Below, piece after piece: positions 1 through 8,781 of a stretch of DNA of 64,000 bases. A program made the translations under genes and the position numbers. Origin of the DNA: Acidicapsa acidisoli (GTDB lineage: Bacteria > Acidobacteriota > Terriglobia > Terriglobales > Acidobacteriaceae); contig NZ_JAGSYI010000001.1 in assembly GCF_025685625.1 (NCBI RefSeq), positions 868,001 through 932,000 on the forward strand, written 5' to 3'. The stretch's first letter is position 1, and each line of letters begins with the position of its first letter. Under the pieces are notes generated by a model. That model was not told where the DNA came from, did not search any database, and worked only from the letters and a program-made list of their open reading frames with translations.

Positions 1-1
1 G

Positions 2-94
2 TTCGGATCGTCCTCGACGATTATCTACGAGGGAACGAACATTTCGAATTCGCCGGATACCAATAAACCACCGGATGCTCAGAAGCCGAAGTAG
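2..94 (+). CDS. C-terminal fragment of an unknown protein
   Basis: An open frame enters from the left edge and stops at TAG 92-94. The 30 visible residues are polar, rich in Ser, Asn, Pro and Lys, and end in QKPK. The competing frame starting at base 1 stops earlier, at 64-66. A palindromic hairpin follows 24 bases after the stop, where a transcript end would be expected. Nothing identifies the family, and the coding call rests only on the open frame and the downstream hairpin. Confidence 0.35.
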   Translation, partial: FGSSSTIIYEGTNISNSPDTNKPPDAQKPK

Positions 95-117
95 ATCCCT
101 GAATCCAGATCAGTGAT

Positions 118-150
118 CCCAGGTCTCAAAATCGAGACCTGGGGCACCCG
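118..150. repeat. Palindromic intergenic repeat (family A, TGGGGCACCC tail)
   Basis: Perfect 10-bp arms at 118-127 and 134-143 (CCCAGGTCTC / GAGACCTGGG) enclose a 6-base loop and are followed by GCACCCG. The TGGGGCACCC tail recurs in elements at 11963-12005 and inside glmS at 29467-29514. The element sits between the convergent ends of the left-edge fragment and lpdA, so it could also terminate transcription, although it has no T-run. Confidence 0.6.
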
Positions 151-182
151 CACCCGCACCGCACGCGTCAGCAAATGACAGT

Positions 183-1619
183 TTATGCGTTGATGGCGAG
201 GCCTTCGACTGCGCCGTAGGCGTCGAGCATGGATTCGCTCAACGTGGGATGCGCGTGGATGGTGTACATCAGCTCGTCTACCGTTCCTTCGAGGTCCATG
301 GCGACAACGGCTTCGGCGATGATTTCCGTCGCCGAGGGACCAATGATGTGGACGCCGAGGATTTCGCCGTATTTTGCGTCGGAGACGATCTTCACGAAGC
401 CGTCGTGGGAATCGACAATGGTGGCTTTGGAGTTTCCGGCGAAGGGGAACTTGCCGATTTTCACTTCGTGGCCCTTTTCCTTGGCTGCCGTTTCGGTCAA
501 TCCGACGGAGCCGATCTGCGGCTCGGTGTAGGTGCAGCCGGGGATGCGCAGGCGATTGATGGGGCGGAAGTGCTTGCCCGCGATCTTGGCGACGGCGACC
601 ATGCCGGCCATAGAGCCGGAGTGGGCGAGCTGTGGCATGCCGGCGACGATATCGCCGATGGCGTAGATGCCGGGCTCGGCGGTTTCCATCCACTCGTTGG
701 TCTTGATGAAGCCGCGGTCTAGTTCGATCTTTGTCTTGTCGATGTCGATGTTATCGGTGCGCGGGGAACGGCCGACGGCGATGAGCACCTTATCGGCTTC
801 CTTGACCTGCGATTTGCCGTTCTGGTCGGTGAAGGTTACTCTGACGCCGTCGGTTGTCTTCTCAACCTTTTCGACCCTGGCCCCGGTGTTGATATCGATG
901 GCGCGCTTTTTGAACTGGCGGGTCAATTCCTTGGAGATTTCTTCGTCTTCGACTGGGACGAGCCGGGGCAGGAACTCGATAATGGAGACTTCCGTACCGA
1001 AGCTCCGGAAGATGGAGGCGAACTCGACGCCGACGGCACCTGCTCCAATGACCACGAGCGACTTGGGAAGAGCGGGGATGGAGAGGATTTCGATGTTGGT
1101 GAGGATGCGCGTATCGGCTTCGAGGCCGGGAAGCATTTTGGCCTGGGAGCCGGTGGCGACGATGACGTTTTTCGCCTTGATAAAGCTCTGCTCGCCGGCT
1201 GCTCCGCCGCCGCCCTCGGTGTAGATGCTGACGGTGTGGATGCCATCTTTGGCGGGGCCGGTGAGGCGTCCGTAGCCCTCGATGGTGTTGACCTTGTTTT
1301 TGCGCATCAGGAATTCGAGTCCCTTGACGTGCTTGGCGATGATGGCGTTTTTGCGCTTAAGGCCCTGCTGCCAGTTGAGGACTGGCTGAGTAACGCCGTC
1401 AATGCCGTAATCGGCTCCGTGTTTGAGGTGATCCCAGACTTCGGCATGGAAGAGCAGCGCCTTGGTGGGGATGCAGCCGACGTGGAGGCAGGTGCCGCCG
1501 AGCGCGCCGGAGCTTTCGATGAGAGCCGTCTTGAGGCCGAATTCGCCGGCGCGGATGGCGGCGGTATATCCAGCCGGGCCGCTGCCGATGATTGCTACGT
1601 CGTAAATTGTCTCTGCCAA
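183..1619 (-). CDS. lpdA: Dihydrolipoyl dehydrogenase (E3)
   Basis: Cytoplasmic FAD flavoprotein that reoxidises the dihydrolipoyl groups of 2-oxoacid dehydrogenase and glycine cleavage complexes using NAD+. The N-terminus has the FAD-binding GSGPAG motif, then the redox disulfide motif GGTCLHVGCIPTKALL. An NAD-binding GAGAVGVEFA follows, then the second FAD motif AIGDI. The C-terminal dimer domain carries HAHPTLSE, whose His-Glu pair is the catalytic base. The open frame extends to 1670, but TTG at 1617-1619 is preferred: GGAAGG lies just upstream and the product then begins at AETIYDVAIIG, as in the family. That gives 478 residues, a normal length. It lies downstream of miaA and a small gene on the same strand. 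Confidence 0.93.
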   Translation of the reverse strand: MAETIYDVAIIGSGPAGYTAAIRAGEFGLKTALIESSGALGGTCLHVGCIPTKALLFHAEVWDHLKHGADYGIDGVTQPVLNWQQGLKRKNAIIAKHVKGLEFLMRKNKVNTIEGYGRLTGPAKDGIHTVSIYTEGGGGAAGEQSFIKAKNVIVATGSQAKMLPGLEADTRILTNIEILSIPALPKSLVVIGAGAVGVEFASIFRSFGTEVSIIEFLPRLVPVEDEEISKELTRQFKKRAIDINTGARVEKVEKTTDGVRVTFTDQNGKSQVKEADKVLIAVGRSPRTDNIDIDKTKIELDRGFIKTNEWMETAEPGIYAIGDIVAGMPQLAHSGSMAGMVAVAKIAGKHFRPINRLRIPGCTYTEPQIGSVGLTETAAKEKGHEVKIGKFPFAGNSKATIVDSHDGFVKIVSDAKYGEILGVHIIGPSATEIIAEAVVAMDLEGTVDELMYTIHAHPTLSESMLDAYGAVEGLAINA

Positions 1620-1706
1620 GGGTCTTCCTTCCGGGCGCGCAGCGTCATCCTGCGGTCGCTCTTGCCACACATCAGTCTAATGGATGCGGTCTGGCGGGTT
1701 TCAGGA

Positions 1707-2153
1707 TCATGCTTCGCAATCTGGGAGCGGAAGCAGGTCTGGCGGACGCCACTCCCTGCGAGCCGCCGAGTCTTTGACGACGTCGCCGGAGTAGTACAGG
1801 GTATGGAGGGTGCGGGCCTCGCCGAAAACCTCCACAGCCTGACGGGCGGCTTCAAGGCGGGATTGCGGCTGGCGCTGGCGGAGGAATTCGGCGACGATGA
1901 CGAGCCAGAAGCGGGTGAGGGTTTCGTGATAGCCGGAGGTGGTTGTGTTTGCTCCGCCAACAGCACGGTTATAGGCACTGATGCGGGCGCGCATCTGCGG
2001 GAGAACCACTGCGACAGTCGAGCCGAACAGGTAGTTTGCTGCTGACGCCACGTGAGCGCCATGCGTCCACTCGGGCTTGGGGAGGGTGCCGTTCTCAAAG
2101 CCATGGAGAAAGGCGTCGAAGGACTCGGGGGTGGCCAGATGTTCGAGGCGCAT
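1707..2153 (-). CDS. Conserved hypothetical protein with WTHGAH and YHETLT motifs
   Basis: A 148-residue soluble protein with no signal peptide or membrane segment. Visible features are WTHGAHVASA near residue 29 and GYHETLTRFW near residue 73; their histidines, threonines and tryptophans could bind a metal or small ligand, but that is a guess. I do not recognise a named function. It starts 9 bases after the end of miaA and ends 87 bases before the preferred lpdA start, all on the same strand, so the three may be cotranscribed. Confidence 0.72.
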   Translation of the reverse strand: MRLEHLATPESFDAFLHGFENGTLPKPEWTHGAHVASAANYLFGSTVAVVLPQMRARISAYNRAVGGANTTTSGYHETLTRFWLVIVAEFLRQRQPQSRLEAARQAVEVFGEARTLHTLYYSGDVVKDSAARREWRPPDLLPLPDCEA

Positions 2154-2162
2154 GCTTTGAGT

Positions 2163-3164
2163 TTAGCCGCGATTTGACTCGGGATTGGCGTTGGGATTGG
2201 CGTTCTGGATGAGGCCGATTGCCGTTTGTGTGGCTTGGGGGGTGTCGCCGAAGTCTTCGATCCAGTGGACATTGGGCTCGCGGCGGAACCAGGTTAGCTG
2301 GCGCTTTGCGTAGTTGCGATGGCCCTGCTGGGCGGCGGTGATGGCTTCTTCGGGCGACATGGCGCCGTCGAGGACCGCGAGGGCCTGCCGGTAGCCGAGG
2401 GCGTCGAGGGCTTTGACTCTGCCGTAGCGGGCCAAGAGGCTGCTGGTTTCTTCGATTAGGCCGGCTTGGAACATCTGGGCTGCGCGGCGGTTTAGGCGAT
2501 CATAGAGTTCTTTTCGAGGCGGGTTTAGGCCGATGCGCAGCAGGCGGAAGCCGGTGAGCGGGTCGCGGCCAGAGGCGAAGGCTGCGGAAAGCGGCTGTTT
2601 GGCGGTCAGGCAGACTTCGAGGGCGCGGATGAGCTTTGGGGTGTCGTTGGCGTGGATGCGGGCGGCTGAGGCTGGATCGAGGCGTTGCAATATTCGGTGC
2701 AGCCAGCCGGATTGGTGGCGCTTTTCGCTGCGGATGAGCCGGGCGCGCAGGTCTTCCTGGCGGGCGGGACCGGAGAAGAGGCCCATAGTCAGAGCGCGCA
2801 GGTAGAGGCCGGTGCCGCCGGTGACAAGCGGCAGGTGGCCGCGCTCAGCGATTTGGCGCATTGCGTGACGCGCCTGACGGGAGTATTCGCCGGCGGTGAA
2901 GGGCTGGTCGGGATCGACGACGTCGATGAGGTGATGCGGGACTCTGCCTTGTTCTTCGACGGAGGGCTTGGCGGAGCCGAGGTCCATTCCGCGATAGACG
3001 GCGACTGAGTCGCAACTGATGATTTCGCCATTGAAGCGCTCAGCGAGAGCCAGCGACAGCGCCGTTTTGCCGCTTCCGGTGGGTCCGAGGATCAGGACTG
3101 CGAGAGGATCATTAGAAACGGATGCCGCTACCAAAGACGCCACCAACCCTGGGGGAACAGCCAT
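2163..3164 (-). CDS. miaA: tRNA dimethylallyltransferase
   Basis: Transfers the dimethylallyl group from DMAPP to N6 of A37 in tRNAs that read UNN codons. The P-loop GPTGSGKT is at about residues 27-34, followed by ISCDSVAVYRGMDLGSAKPS, the substrate segment HHLIDVVDPDQPFTAGEYS, and GGTGLYLRAL. Length from ATG 3162-3164 is 333 residues; the frame is open to 3665 but the extra N-terminus is arginine- and proline-rich and unlike the family. The start is not certain: a 67-residue ORF overlaps the first 37 bases, and a TTG at about 3132-3134 touching that ORF's stop is an alternative. The cytoplasmic role is secure from the motifs. Confidence 0.92.
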   Translation of the reverse strand: MAVPPGLVASLVAASVSNDPLAVLILGPTGSGKTALSLALAERFNGEIISCDSVAVYRGMDLGSAKPSVEEQGRVPHHLIDVVDPDQPFTAGEYSRQARHAMRQIAERGHLPLVTGGTGLYLRALTMGLFSGPARQEDLRARLIRSEKRHQSGWLHRILQRLDPASAARIHANDTPKLIRALEVCLTAKQPLSAAFASGRDPLTGFRLLRIGLNPPRKELYDRLNRRAAQMFQAGLIEETSSLLARYGRVKALDALGYRQALAVLDGAMSPEEAITAAQQGHRNYAKRQLTWFRREPNVHWIEDFGDTPQATQTAIGLIQNANPNANPESNRG

Positions 3165-3331
3165 TCCGATGGAGTGTGCAACAGGCGGTATGCAAGAACA
3201 CCGGCGACGGCGAGGAGCAGGCCGATGGCCTGATTGCGGTCGAAATTGAGCCGCTGGGCATTGCGGCGGGCGGTGCGCTGTTGCTGGTCGGCGAGGCTTT
3301 CGAGGGTGTTGTTCATTCGTTGGGCAAACAT
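3128..3331 (-). CDS. Small single-pass membrane protein overlapping miaA start
   Basis: A 67-residue frame: polar, Gln/Arg-rich N-terminus, one hydrophobic segment (about residues 36-51, AIGLLLAVAGVLAY), and a Trp-rich C-terminus ending WWRLW. Composition and the single clean membrane segment look protein-like. It overlaps the proposed miaA start by 37 bases in another frame, suggesting translational coupling, or that miaA starts slightly later. No strong ribosome-binding site is seen; ATG at 3314-3316 is an alternative start. Function unknown. Confidence 0.5.
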   Translation of the reverse strand: MFAQRMNNTLESLADQQQRTARRNAQRLNFDRNQAIGLLLAVAGVLAYRLLHTPSEWLFPQGWWRLW

Positions 3332-3548
3332 TGGTCACGCATTGGTCAAAGGCTAAGACCGGCAGCATCCTAGCGGAAGTATAGCGGACAGTTGGACGCT
3401 GAAGTGCCTGCGGTCTTTGCCGGGAAACCTGGATTGCGCTCGCACGGGTGCGGCTGGCTCGGATAGGCTGTAACTGGTAGCAGGCCGTTGTCGTCTTGGT
3501 CCATATCTGGCGGTATATTTCCCAGCAACGTATCAGGTAGAGGAAGTC

Positions 3549-4844
3549 ATGAAGGTTCTGATTTTTGGTTCGGGTGGGCGGGAACATGCGTTGGCATGGG
3601 CCATCGCCAGGAGTCCGCGAGTTACAGAGGTTGTTTGCGCGCCGGGTAATGGGGGCATTGCTCAAGTGGCCAGGCTGGTGCCGGTGTCACTTTCGGATCT
3701 CGACGGAATGGTGCAGGTGGCGGTTGCCGAGCAGGCGGATTTGACCGTGGTCGGTCCGGAGTTGCCGCTCTCGCTGGGACTGGTGGACGCCTTGCAGCTT
3801 CGGGGATTGAAGGTCTTCGGGCCTACGAAGGCGGCCGCAATGCTTGAGTCGAGCAAGTCTTTCGCCAAGCGGTTTTTGCAGCGGCACAAGATTCCTACGG
3901 CGAACTACGCGGTTTGCAAATCGTTGGTGGAGGCGGAAAAGGCCATTGAGTTCTTTCACGCGCCGATTGTGGTCAAGGCAGATGGCCTTGCTGCGGGCAA
4001 AGGCGTAGTGATCTGCCAGTCGCGCAGGGCGGCTCTTGAAGCTGCGCAGGGATTGTTCACTGGCAAGCTGCTTGGTTCGCAGGAACAGCAACTGGTGATT
4101 GAGGAGTTTCTGGTTGGCGAAGAAGTCAGCTTTCTGTGCCTCACGGATGGTAATCACGTTTCTCCGCTGGTTCCGGCGCAGGATCACAAGCGCATCGGCG
4201 AAGGCGATACGGGGTCGAATACCGGCGGCATGGGAGTGTACTCGACCGATTCCATTCTGGAGCCGGAGATGCAGGAGTGGATCATGCATCACATCGCGCG
4301 GCCGACGGTTCGCGGGATGGCTCAGGAAGATAGTCCGTTCGTCGGCGTGCTCTATATCGGGCTGATGATGACGGCGCGCGGACCGCAGGTGCTCGAATTC
4401 AACGCCAGGTTTGGAGACCCCGAGACGCAGGCGATCCTGCTGCGGCTGGAGAGCGACCTCCTGGAGGCGCTGGAAGCGTGTGTCGAGGGACGGCTGGCCA
4501 AGACAGAGTTCCGCTGGAAGCCAGGAGCGAGCGCATGCGTGATCGCCAGCTCGGGCGGCTATCCGGGGAGCTTTCAGACAGGGTTTGCGATTTCGGGATT
4601 GGAAGACGCGGCTGCGATTCCCGGTGTGCAGGTTTTTCACTCCGGAACCGCTATGGTGGACGGCAAGGTATGTACCAGCGGCGGCCGGGTGCTGGGAGTG
4701 GCTGCCGCGTCTGATACGCTGACCGAGGCGCTTGAGAGCGCTTACCGGGCGATGGAAAAAATCAGCTTTGCGGGCATGTATTTCCGGCGGGATATTGGTC
4801 ATCGGGCTCTGAACAAGTCTGGTTCTCGACCCGGTTCGCGATGA
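3549..4844 (+). CDS. purD: Phosphoribosylamine-glycine ligase
   Basis: Second step of de novo purine synthesis: ATP-dependent joining of phosphoribosylamine and glycine to GAR. The 431 residues match the usual length. The N-terminus MKVLIFGSGGREHALAWAI is diagnostic. The ATP-grasp core shows VKADGLAAGKGV, IEEFLVGEEVSFLCLTDG, GSNTGGMGVYS, and the metal-binding VLEFNARFGDPETQ. An AGAGGAAG ribosome site lies 4 bases before ATG. It diverges from the miaA cluster. Another purine gene, purS, is far away at 33.0 kb, so purine genes are dispersed in this genome. Confidence 0.96.
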   Translation: MKVLIFGSGGREHALAWAIARSPRVTEVVCAPGNGGIAQVARLVPVSLSDLDGMVQVAVAEQADLTVVGPELPLSLGLVDALQLRGLKVFGPTKAAAMLESSKSFAKRFLQRHKIPTANYAVCKSLVEAEKAIEFFHAPIVVKADGLAAGKGVVICQSRRAALEAAQGLFTGKLLGSQEQQLVIEEFLVGEEVSFLCLTDGNHVSPLVPAQDHKRIGEGDTGSNTGGMGVYSTDSILEPEMQEWIMHHIARPTVRGMAQEDSPFVGVLYIGLMMTARGPQVLEFNARFGDPETQAILLRLESDLLEALEACVEGRLAKTEFRWKPGASACVIASSGGYPGSFQTGFAISGLEDAAAIPGVQVFHSGTAMVDGKVCTSGGRVLGVAAASDTLTEALESAYRAMEKISFAGMYFRRDIGHRALNKSGSRPGSR

Positions 4845-4862
4845 GGATGAGATAGATACAGC

Positions 4863-5735
4863 ATGGGAGGGGGTTGGATGCGGAGAGCGATGCGTTTGGG
4901 TGGAATCGGGCGAATTGAGGGACTTGCGCTAGCGACGTGCGCGATAGTGGTGGGGCTGGGGCTGAGCTCTTGCGTGGCGAGCGGTCAGCAGAGTAGCGCG
5001 GCAAGCCCCTCTGCGGCACAGGTTCCGGAGACGAAGACGGAGATCTCGCCGAGTGAACGGTCATATCTGGACTACGCCAAGCAGGAGGAAGCGTTGCGGC
5101 GCACGGATTTTGCCAATCTCAAGCGGTTTCACCAGGAAGATGCGGCGGTGCCCGCTCCTGTTCCCGACGAGCAGCGGGTTGTTTTCATGGGCGACTCGAT
5201 CACGCAGGCCTGGGTCCACAACGGCGTTCCTCCGGAGGCGCCGGTTGCGGGCAGACTGTATATCAATCGCGGGATCAGCGGGCAGACCACGCCGCAGATG
5301 CTGCTGCGCTTCCGTCAGGATGTGATCGAACTGAAGCCGAGCGCCGTGGTGATTTTTGCAGGGATCAACGACATTGCCGGGAACACCGGGGATATGACGC
5401 CGGAGCAGACCGAGGACAATCTGGCCTCAATGGCGGATCTGGCCAAGGTCAATGGAATTCGGGTGGTGCTTTGCTCGATTACGCCGGCTTTCGACTTTCC
5501 CTGGCGACCGGGACGGGAACCTGCGACAAAAGTGATCGCGCTGAACAACTGGATTAAGTCGTATGCGGAAAGCCACGGGTACGTTTATGTGGATTTCTAC
5601 TCCGCCATGGTGGACGGACGCGGCGGTCTGCCACCGGCGCTGAGCAAGGATGGCGTGCATCCCACTCCGGCTGGGTACGCCATTATGAATCCGCTGGTGG
5701 AGGCTGGGATTGCAAAGGCGCTGGGTGGCATGTAG
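4863..5735 (+). CDS. SGNH/GDSL-type esterase, probable lipoprotein
   Basis: A 290-residue exported hydrolase. The N-terminus has a hydrophobic segment ending in LSSC (Cys37), a plausible lipobox, so the mature protein may be lipid-anchored. Block I is VVFMGDSITQAW with the nucleophile Ser; block III is FAGINDI; block V is KDGVHPTPAGY with the catalytic Asp and His. This set is typical of SGNH esterases and acetylesterases acting on carbohydrate or lipid esters; the substrate cannot be read from sequence. It begins 18 bases after purD. An in-frame ATG at 4878 is an alternative start. Confidence 0.88.
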   Translation: MGGGWMRRAMRLGGIGRIEGLALATCAIVVGLGLSSCVASGQQSSAASPSAAQVPETKTEISPSERSYLDYAKQEEALRRTDFANLKRFHQEDAAVPAPVPDEQRVVFMGDSITQAWVHNGVPPEAPVAGRLYINRGISGQTTPQMLLRFRQDVIELKPSAVVIFAGINDIAGNTGDMTPEQTEDNLASMADLAKVNGIRVVLCSITPAFDFPWRPGREPATKVIALNNWIKSYAESHGYVYVDFYSAMVDGRGGLPPALSKDGVHPTPAGYAIMNPLVEAGIAKALGGM

Positions 5736-5744
5736 CTCCCGACA

Positions 5745-7736
5745 TCAGGGTTTAGGCGCAAGGCTCTCGATTAGCTTGCTGTGAATTGTGGCCTGGGTTT
5801 CGGGGATGGTGCCGTCGTTGAGCCGCACTTCTTTGGGGATGCCTTGAAGCAGGATGCGCTGCACGCTTTTGCTGCGTCCGGCGAGCAGGACGCGCTGCGT
5901 GACCGTGGTGAGATCGCTGATGACCTGCACCGGCGCTTCGACGGCTGCATAGCCGTTGTTGGCGAGGTTGACGGCTACTAGATATGAGCCTTGCGCAGAG
6001 GCGGGCGTCGAATAGACGCTTTCGATGGAAAGGTCGGGGAGTCCTCTGTCCTTGTAGACCCAGTCATTGAAAAACCAGGCGAGATTGCGTCGCTGGCCGG
6101 CCTGTTCGATCACCTTTTCGAAGGCGTCGGGCGTGGTGTCTTTTGCGGGATCGTAGGCGCGGAGTGCGGCCGAGAGCGCTGCGTCGCCGACCAGGTCGCG
6201 CAGCATCCAGAAGACGTAGGCGGCTTTGGTGCGATAGTAGACAGGCGAGATGCAGGCGACCAGAGGTTGCCCATCGCTTTCGCCGGGGCTTTCCGGTTCG
6301 GCGAGGGTCAATGCTCCACGCGCATTGTCGAGCGTGGCCAGGGCTCGGTCGCGGCCCTGCTGCTTTTCGATCCACAGCGTACCCATGAAGTGCGCGACAC
6401 CTTCGCTGAGCCACGACCTGGGCGACATGACCCAGGCGTGAGTGAGCGCGTGAGCCATGACGCCATCGAGCACGTCAACGGTGGCTGCGCGGACCGGGGT
6501 GGCAAGGAGCGAGCCGGTTTCGTAGGGGATATCGCCGTCCTCGGGCAGATCCAACACGACGAGTTGGGCACGGGGCTTTACGCCGAGCCAGCCTTGCAGG
6601 AATGGGGTTACTTCAGTGGCTGCGGCGGACCATGTGCCAACATTGGCGTCTGACTCGGGTCGAGTCCACAGGGTCATATTGGTCGCGGCGTGGCTGGTTC
6701 GGTTGGCTAGGAAGAGGCTGGGAGTTTCGAAGCCCAGGACGGAGTCGTCGACGTGGGCGGTTGCGATGGCGGGCAGCGTCGTGTCTGTGGACGAAGAGGT
6801 GGAAAGCGGAACTGTGCGGCCGTTGATCAGAGCTATGGTCTGGGCGACGTTGGGAGCGAGGCCGGCGGCGTACTCAACGGTGAGCGCCATGCGAAAGTGC
6901 GCTCCGGTCAGGCGCAGTTTGTGGTCGCCGATTTCGTCGAAGAGCCGGGCGCCGTCGCCGAGAATGACTGGCACGGACGAGACCGGATACCAGACCACGT
7001 TACCGAAGCCGCGCAAGCCGGTGAAATCGGTGCTGATGCGGTCCCAGTCGGAGCGCTCCGCGACTTCGTCTGGGGTTCCGATGGCGAGCAGGCGCTTGGT
7101 GGATTGGGAGATCGAGCCGGAGTAGGTCACGTCCAGTTGCAGGCTTGCGCCGGGAGCCAACGGAGCGGGTGGCGTGATAACAGCCTCGTGGAGCTGGCCG
7201 GTGTGATCGGCGTCGGAGTTGAGCACGGCTGTCGTAAATGGCATCTGGCGGTTATTCAGCCGAATCAGCTCCCAGTTCAGATCCGAGGAGAGCTGCAAGG
7301 GCAAGTGGACGAGCGGAACTTTGCCGTCATTGCGGACTGTGACTAGCGCACGCACGGCGAGATGGGCTTCGGCTGGGCGGAGCCGGAGATCGAAATCGAA
7401 ATCCGTATATGTGAGGGCGGAGCGCTCAGTATCTGCGGCCGTGGGCTGCGCAGAAGCCTTGGCGGACTGTTGGGACGTTGCAGAACTTCCAGAGGAAGCG
7501 TTGGGAGCAGGGCCATCCGCCTTCTGGTCGACAACCTGGCCATTCTCGTCGGTTGACCTTTCGAGGATGACTTTGCTTTTCTTTGCCTGGTTTTGCTCCG
7601 TTTGCTGGATGGTGTCCGAAGAGACGGGCGGCGCGCCAGTCGATGTCTGGGCGGCGGCTTGGTCTATCAGCGCAGCGGACAGAAACAAGGCCGCGAGCAT
7701 GGTCGAGGCGGCTGCGGGAAGAACGCTTGCTTTCAT
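5745..7736 (-). CDS. Secreted peptidase M1-like protein with altered zinc motif
   Basis: A 663-residue exported protein (signal peptide MKASVLPAAASTMLAALFLS ending near AAAQ). A low-complexity Ser/Ala/Gln linker is followed by a domain resembling the N-terminal beta domain of M1 aminopeptidases, then a thermolysin-like segment. The expected HEXXH is HALTH (MAHALTHAWVMSPRSW), so the catalytic Glu is Ala, while the third ligand motif WLSEGVAHF keeps its Glu. Downstream YYRTKAAYVFWML and FFNDWVYKDRGLPDL match M1 C-terminal features. It may bind zinc without ordinary peptidase activity. It starts 29 bases after rlmB, likely in one operon. The frame extends to 7763 but ATG at 7736 begins the signal peptide. 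Confidence 0.82.
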   Translation of the reverse strand: MKASVLPAAASTMLAALFLSAALIDQAAAQTSTGAPPVSSDTIQQTEQNQAKKSKVILERSTDENGQVVDQKADGPAPNASSGSSATSQQSAKASAQPTAADTERSALTYTDFDFDLRLRPAEAHLAVRALVTVRNDGKVPLVHLPLQLSSDLNWELIRLNNRQMPFTTAVLNSDADHTGQLHEAVITPPAPLAPGASLQLDVTYSGSISQSTKRLLAIGTPDEVAERSDWDRISTDFTGLRGFGNVVWYPVSSVPVILGDGARLFDEIGDHKLRLTGAHFRMALTVEYAAGLAPNVAQTIALINGRTVPLSTSSSTDTTLPAIATAHVDDSVLGFETPSLFLANRTSHAATNMTLWTRPESDANVGTWSAAATEVTPFLQGWLGVKPRAQLVVLDLPEDGDIPYETGSLLATPVRAATVDVLDGVMAHALTHAWVMSPRSWLSEGVAHFMGTLWIEKQQGRDRALATLDNARGALTLAEPESPGESDGQPLVACISPVYYRTKAAYVFWMLRDLVGDAALSAALRAYDPAKDTTPDAFEKVIEQAGQRRNLAWFFNDWVYKDRGLPDLSIESVYSTPASAQGSYLVAVNLANNGYAAVEAPVQVISDLTTVTQRVLLAGRSKSVQRILLQGIPKEVRLNDGTIPETQATIHSKLIESLAPKP

Positions 7737-7765
7737 GAAACTTGTCTCCAGCTGATCCCCCACCG

Positions 7766-8566
7766 TTACGAACCAAGGCCCTTCAGCTTCCTCGGTTTGG
7801 ACGGCGCTGCCGCGCTTTTGTCCTGCGTTTCGCCTCGGAGCTTGTTGCGGCGCTGGCGGTAAGCTTCGAAAAGCACGACGGCTCCGGCAGCGGAGACATT
7901 GAGCGAGCTTACACCGCCGGCCATGGGAATGCGCAGCAGGTGGTCGCAGGTTCGACGGACGAGGTCGTGAAGGCCGTCACCTTCGCGGCCCATCACCAGA
8001 GCGCAGTCTCCGCTGAAGTCGAACTGGTCGTAGTCCATGGTGCCGCGTTCGTCGAGGCCGATGATCCAGATATTGTTGCGCTTCAGATCCTCCAGAGACC
8101 GGACCAGGTTGACGACCCGGGCGATGCGCAGATGTTCCTGTGCACCGGCTGCGGCTTTTGCTGCGACGGCGCTGAGCGGGGCGGCGCGACGCTCGGTCAT
8201 GACCACAGAATCCACTCCGGCGCCGTCGGCCGAGCGCAGCAACGCGCCGAGGTTTTGGGGATCTTCTATGCCGTCGAGCGCGAGAACGAGACGCGGCGAG
8301 CTGGTGGGCTCCAGGATGTCTTCTATGGAGAGGAATTCCTGCGCGCGAACGAAAGCGACCACGCCCTGATGAGCGGGAGTGCGGGCGATGTCGGTGAGTG
8401 TCTCACGTGGCTCGGTGCGGAGACGGATTTTTAGTTCGCGGCAGAGGGAGACTATCGCTTCGAGACGATCATCGCGGCGTTCGCGAGCCACCAGAACGTG
8501 GTCGAAACGGCGCTTGCCCGCTTTCAGCGCTTCTTCCACCGGATGGATCCCGTAGAGAGTCTGCAT
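7766..8566 (-). CDS. rlmB: 23S rRNA (guanosine-2'-O-)-methyltransferase, TrmH/SpoU family
   Basis: SAM-dependent methyltransferase of the SPOUT class, most like RlmB, which modifies a 23S rRNA guanosine; a TrmH paralogue acting on tRNA is the alternative. The N-terminal substrate-binding segment begins MQTLYGIHPVEEALKAGK. The knotted catalytic domain shows ALDGIEDPQNLGALLRSADG, LVMGREGDGL and IPMAGGVSSLNVSAAGAV (SpoU motifs 1-3). Length is 266 residues from ATG 8564-8566. The frame is open to 8632, but the extra residues are basic and not family-like. The C-terminus is a Lys-rich tail. Confidence 0.9.
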   Translation of the reverse strand: MQTLYGIHPVEEALKAGKRRFDHVLVARERRDDRLEAIVSLCRELKIRLRTEPRETLTDIARTPAHQGVVAFVRAQEFLSIEDILEPTSSPRLVLALDGIEDPQNLGALLRSADGAGVDSVVMTERRAAPLSAVAAKAAAGAQEHLRIARVVNLVRSLEDLKRNNIWIIGLDERGTMDYDQFDFSGDCALVMGREGDGLHDLVRRTCDHLLRIPMAGGVSSLNVSAAGAVVLFEAYRQRRNKLRGETQDKSAAAPSKPRKLKGLGS

Positions 8567-8781
8567 ACTCTTTAGTGTAGGGCTTTTGGGTGCTGCCCGG
8601 CCGGATCGGTTCGTGGGCATCCGACGAGACACGTCTTCCTAGGCGGCTCTTGCGCGGATTGGGAATGCATGACACTGATATTGCGGAAGTTTTTGTCGAG
8701 ATTCTTCGGTCCTCGAATAATATTTTCATTTTCTTGCGGAAGTTATTCAACGCGGCGAGGCGATTTTGCGTCTAAAGAATT

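Noticed and set aside
1236-2045. 269-codon plus-strand frame opposite lpdA and its neighbour
   Set aside because: It crosses two better-supported minus-strand genes and matches no family.
3165-3665. N-terminal extension that would make MiaA 500 residues
   Set aside because: Arg/Pro-rich sequence unlike MiaA, crossing the purD promoter and start.
3687-4802. 371-codon minus-strand frame opposite purD
   Set aside because: purD motifs are unambiguous on the plus strand; the other frame is His/Arg-rich and without ribosome site.
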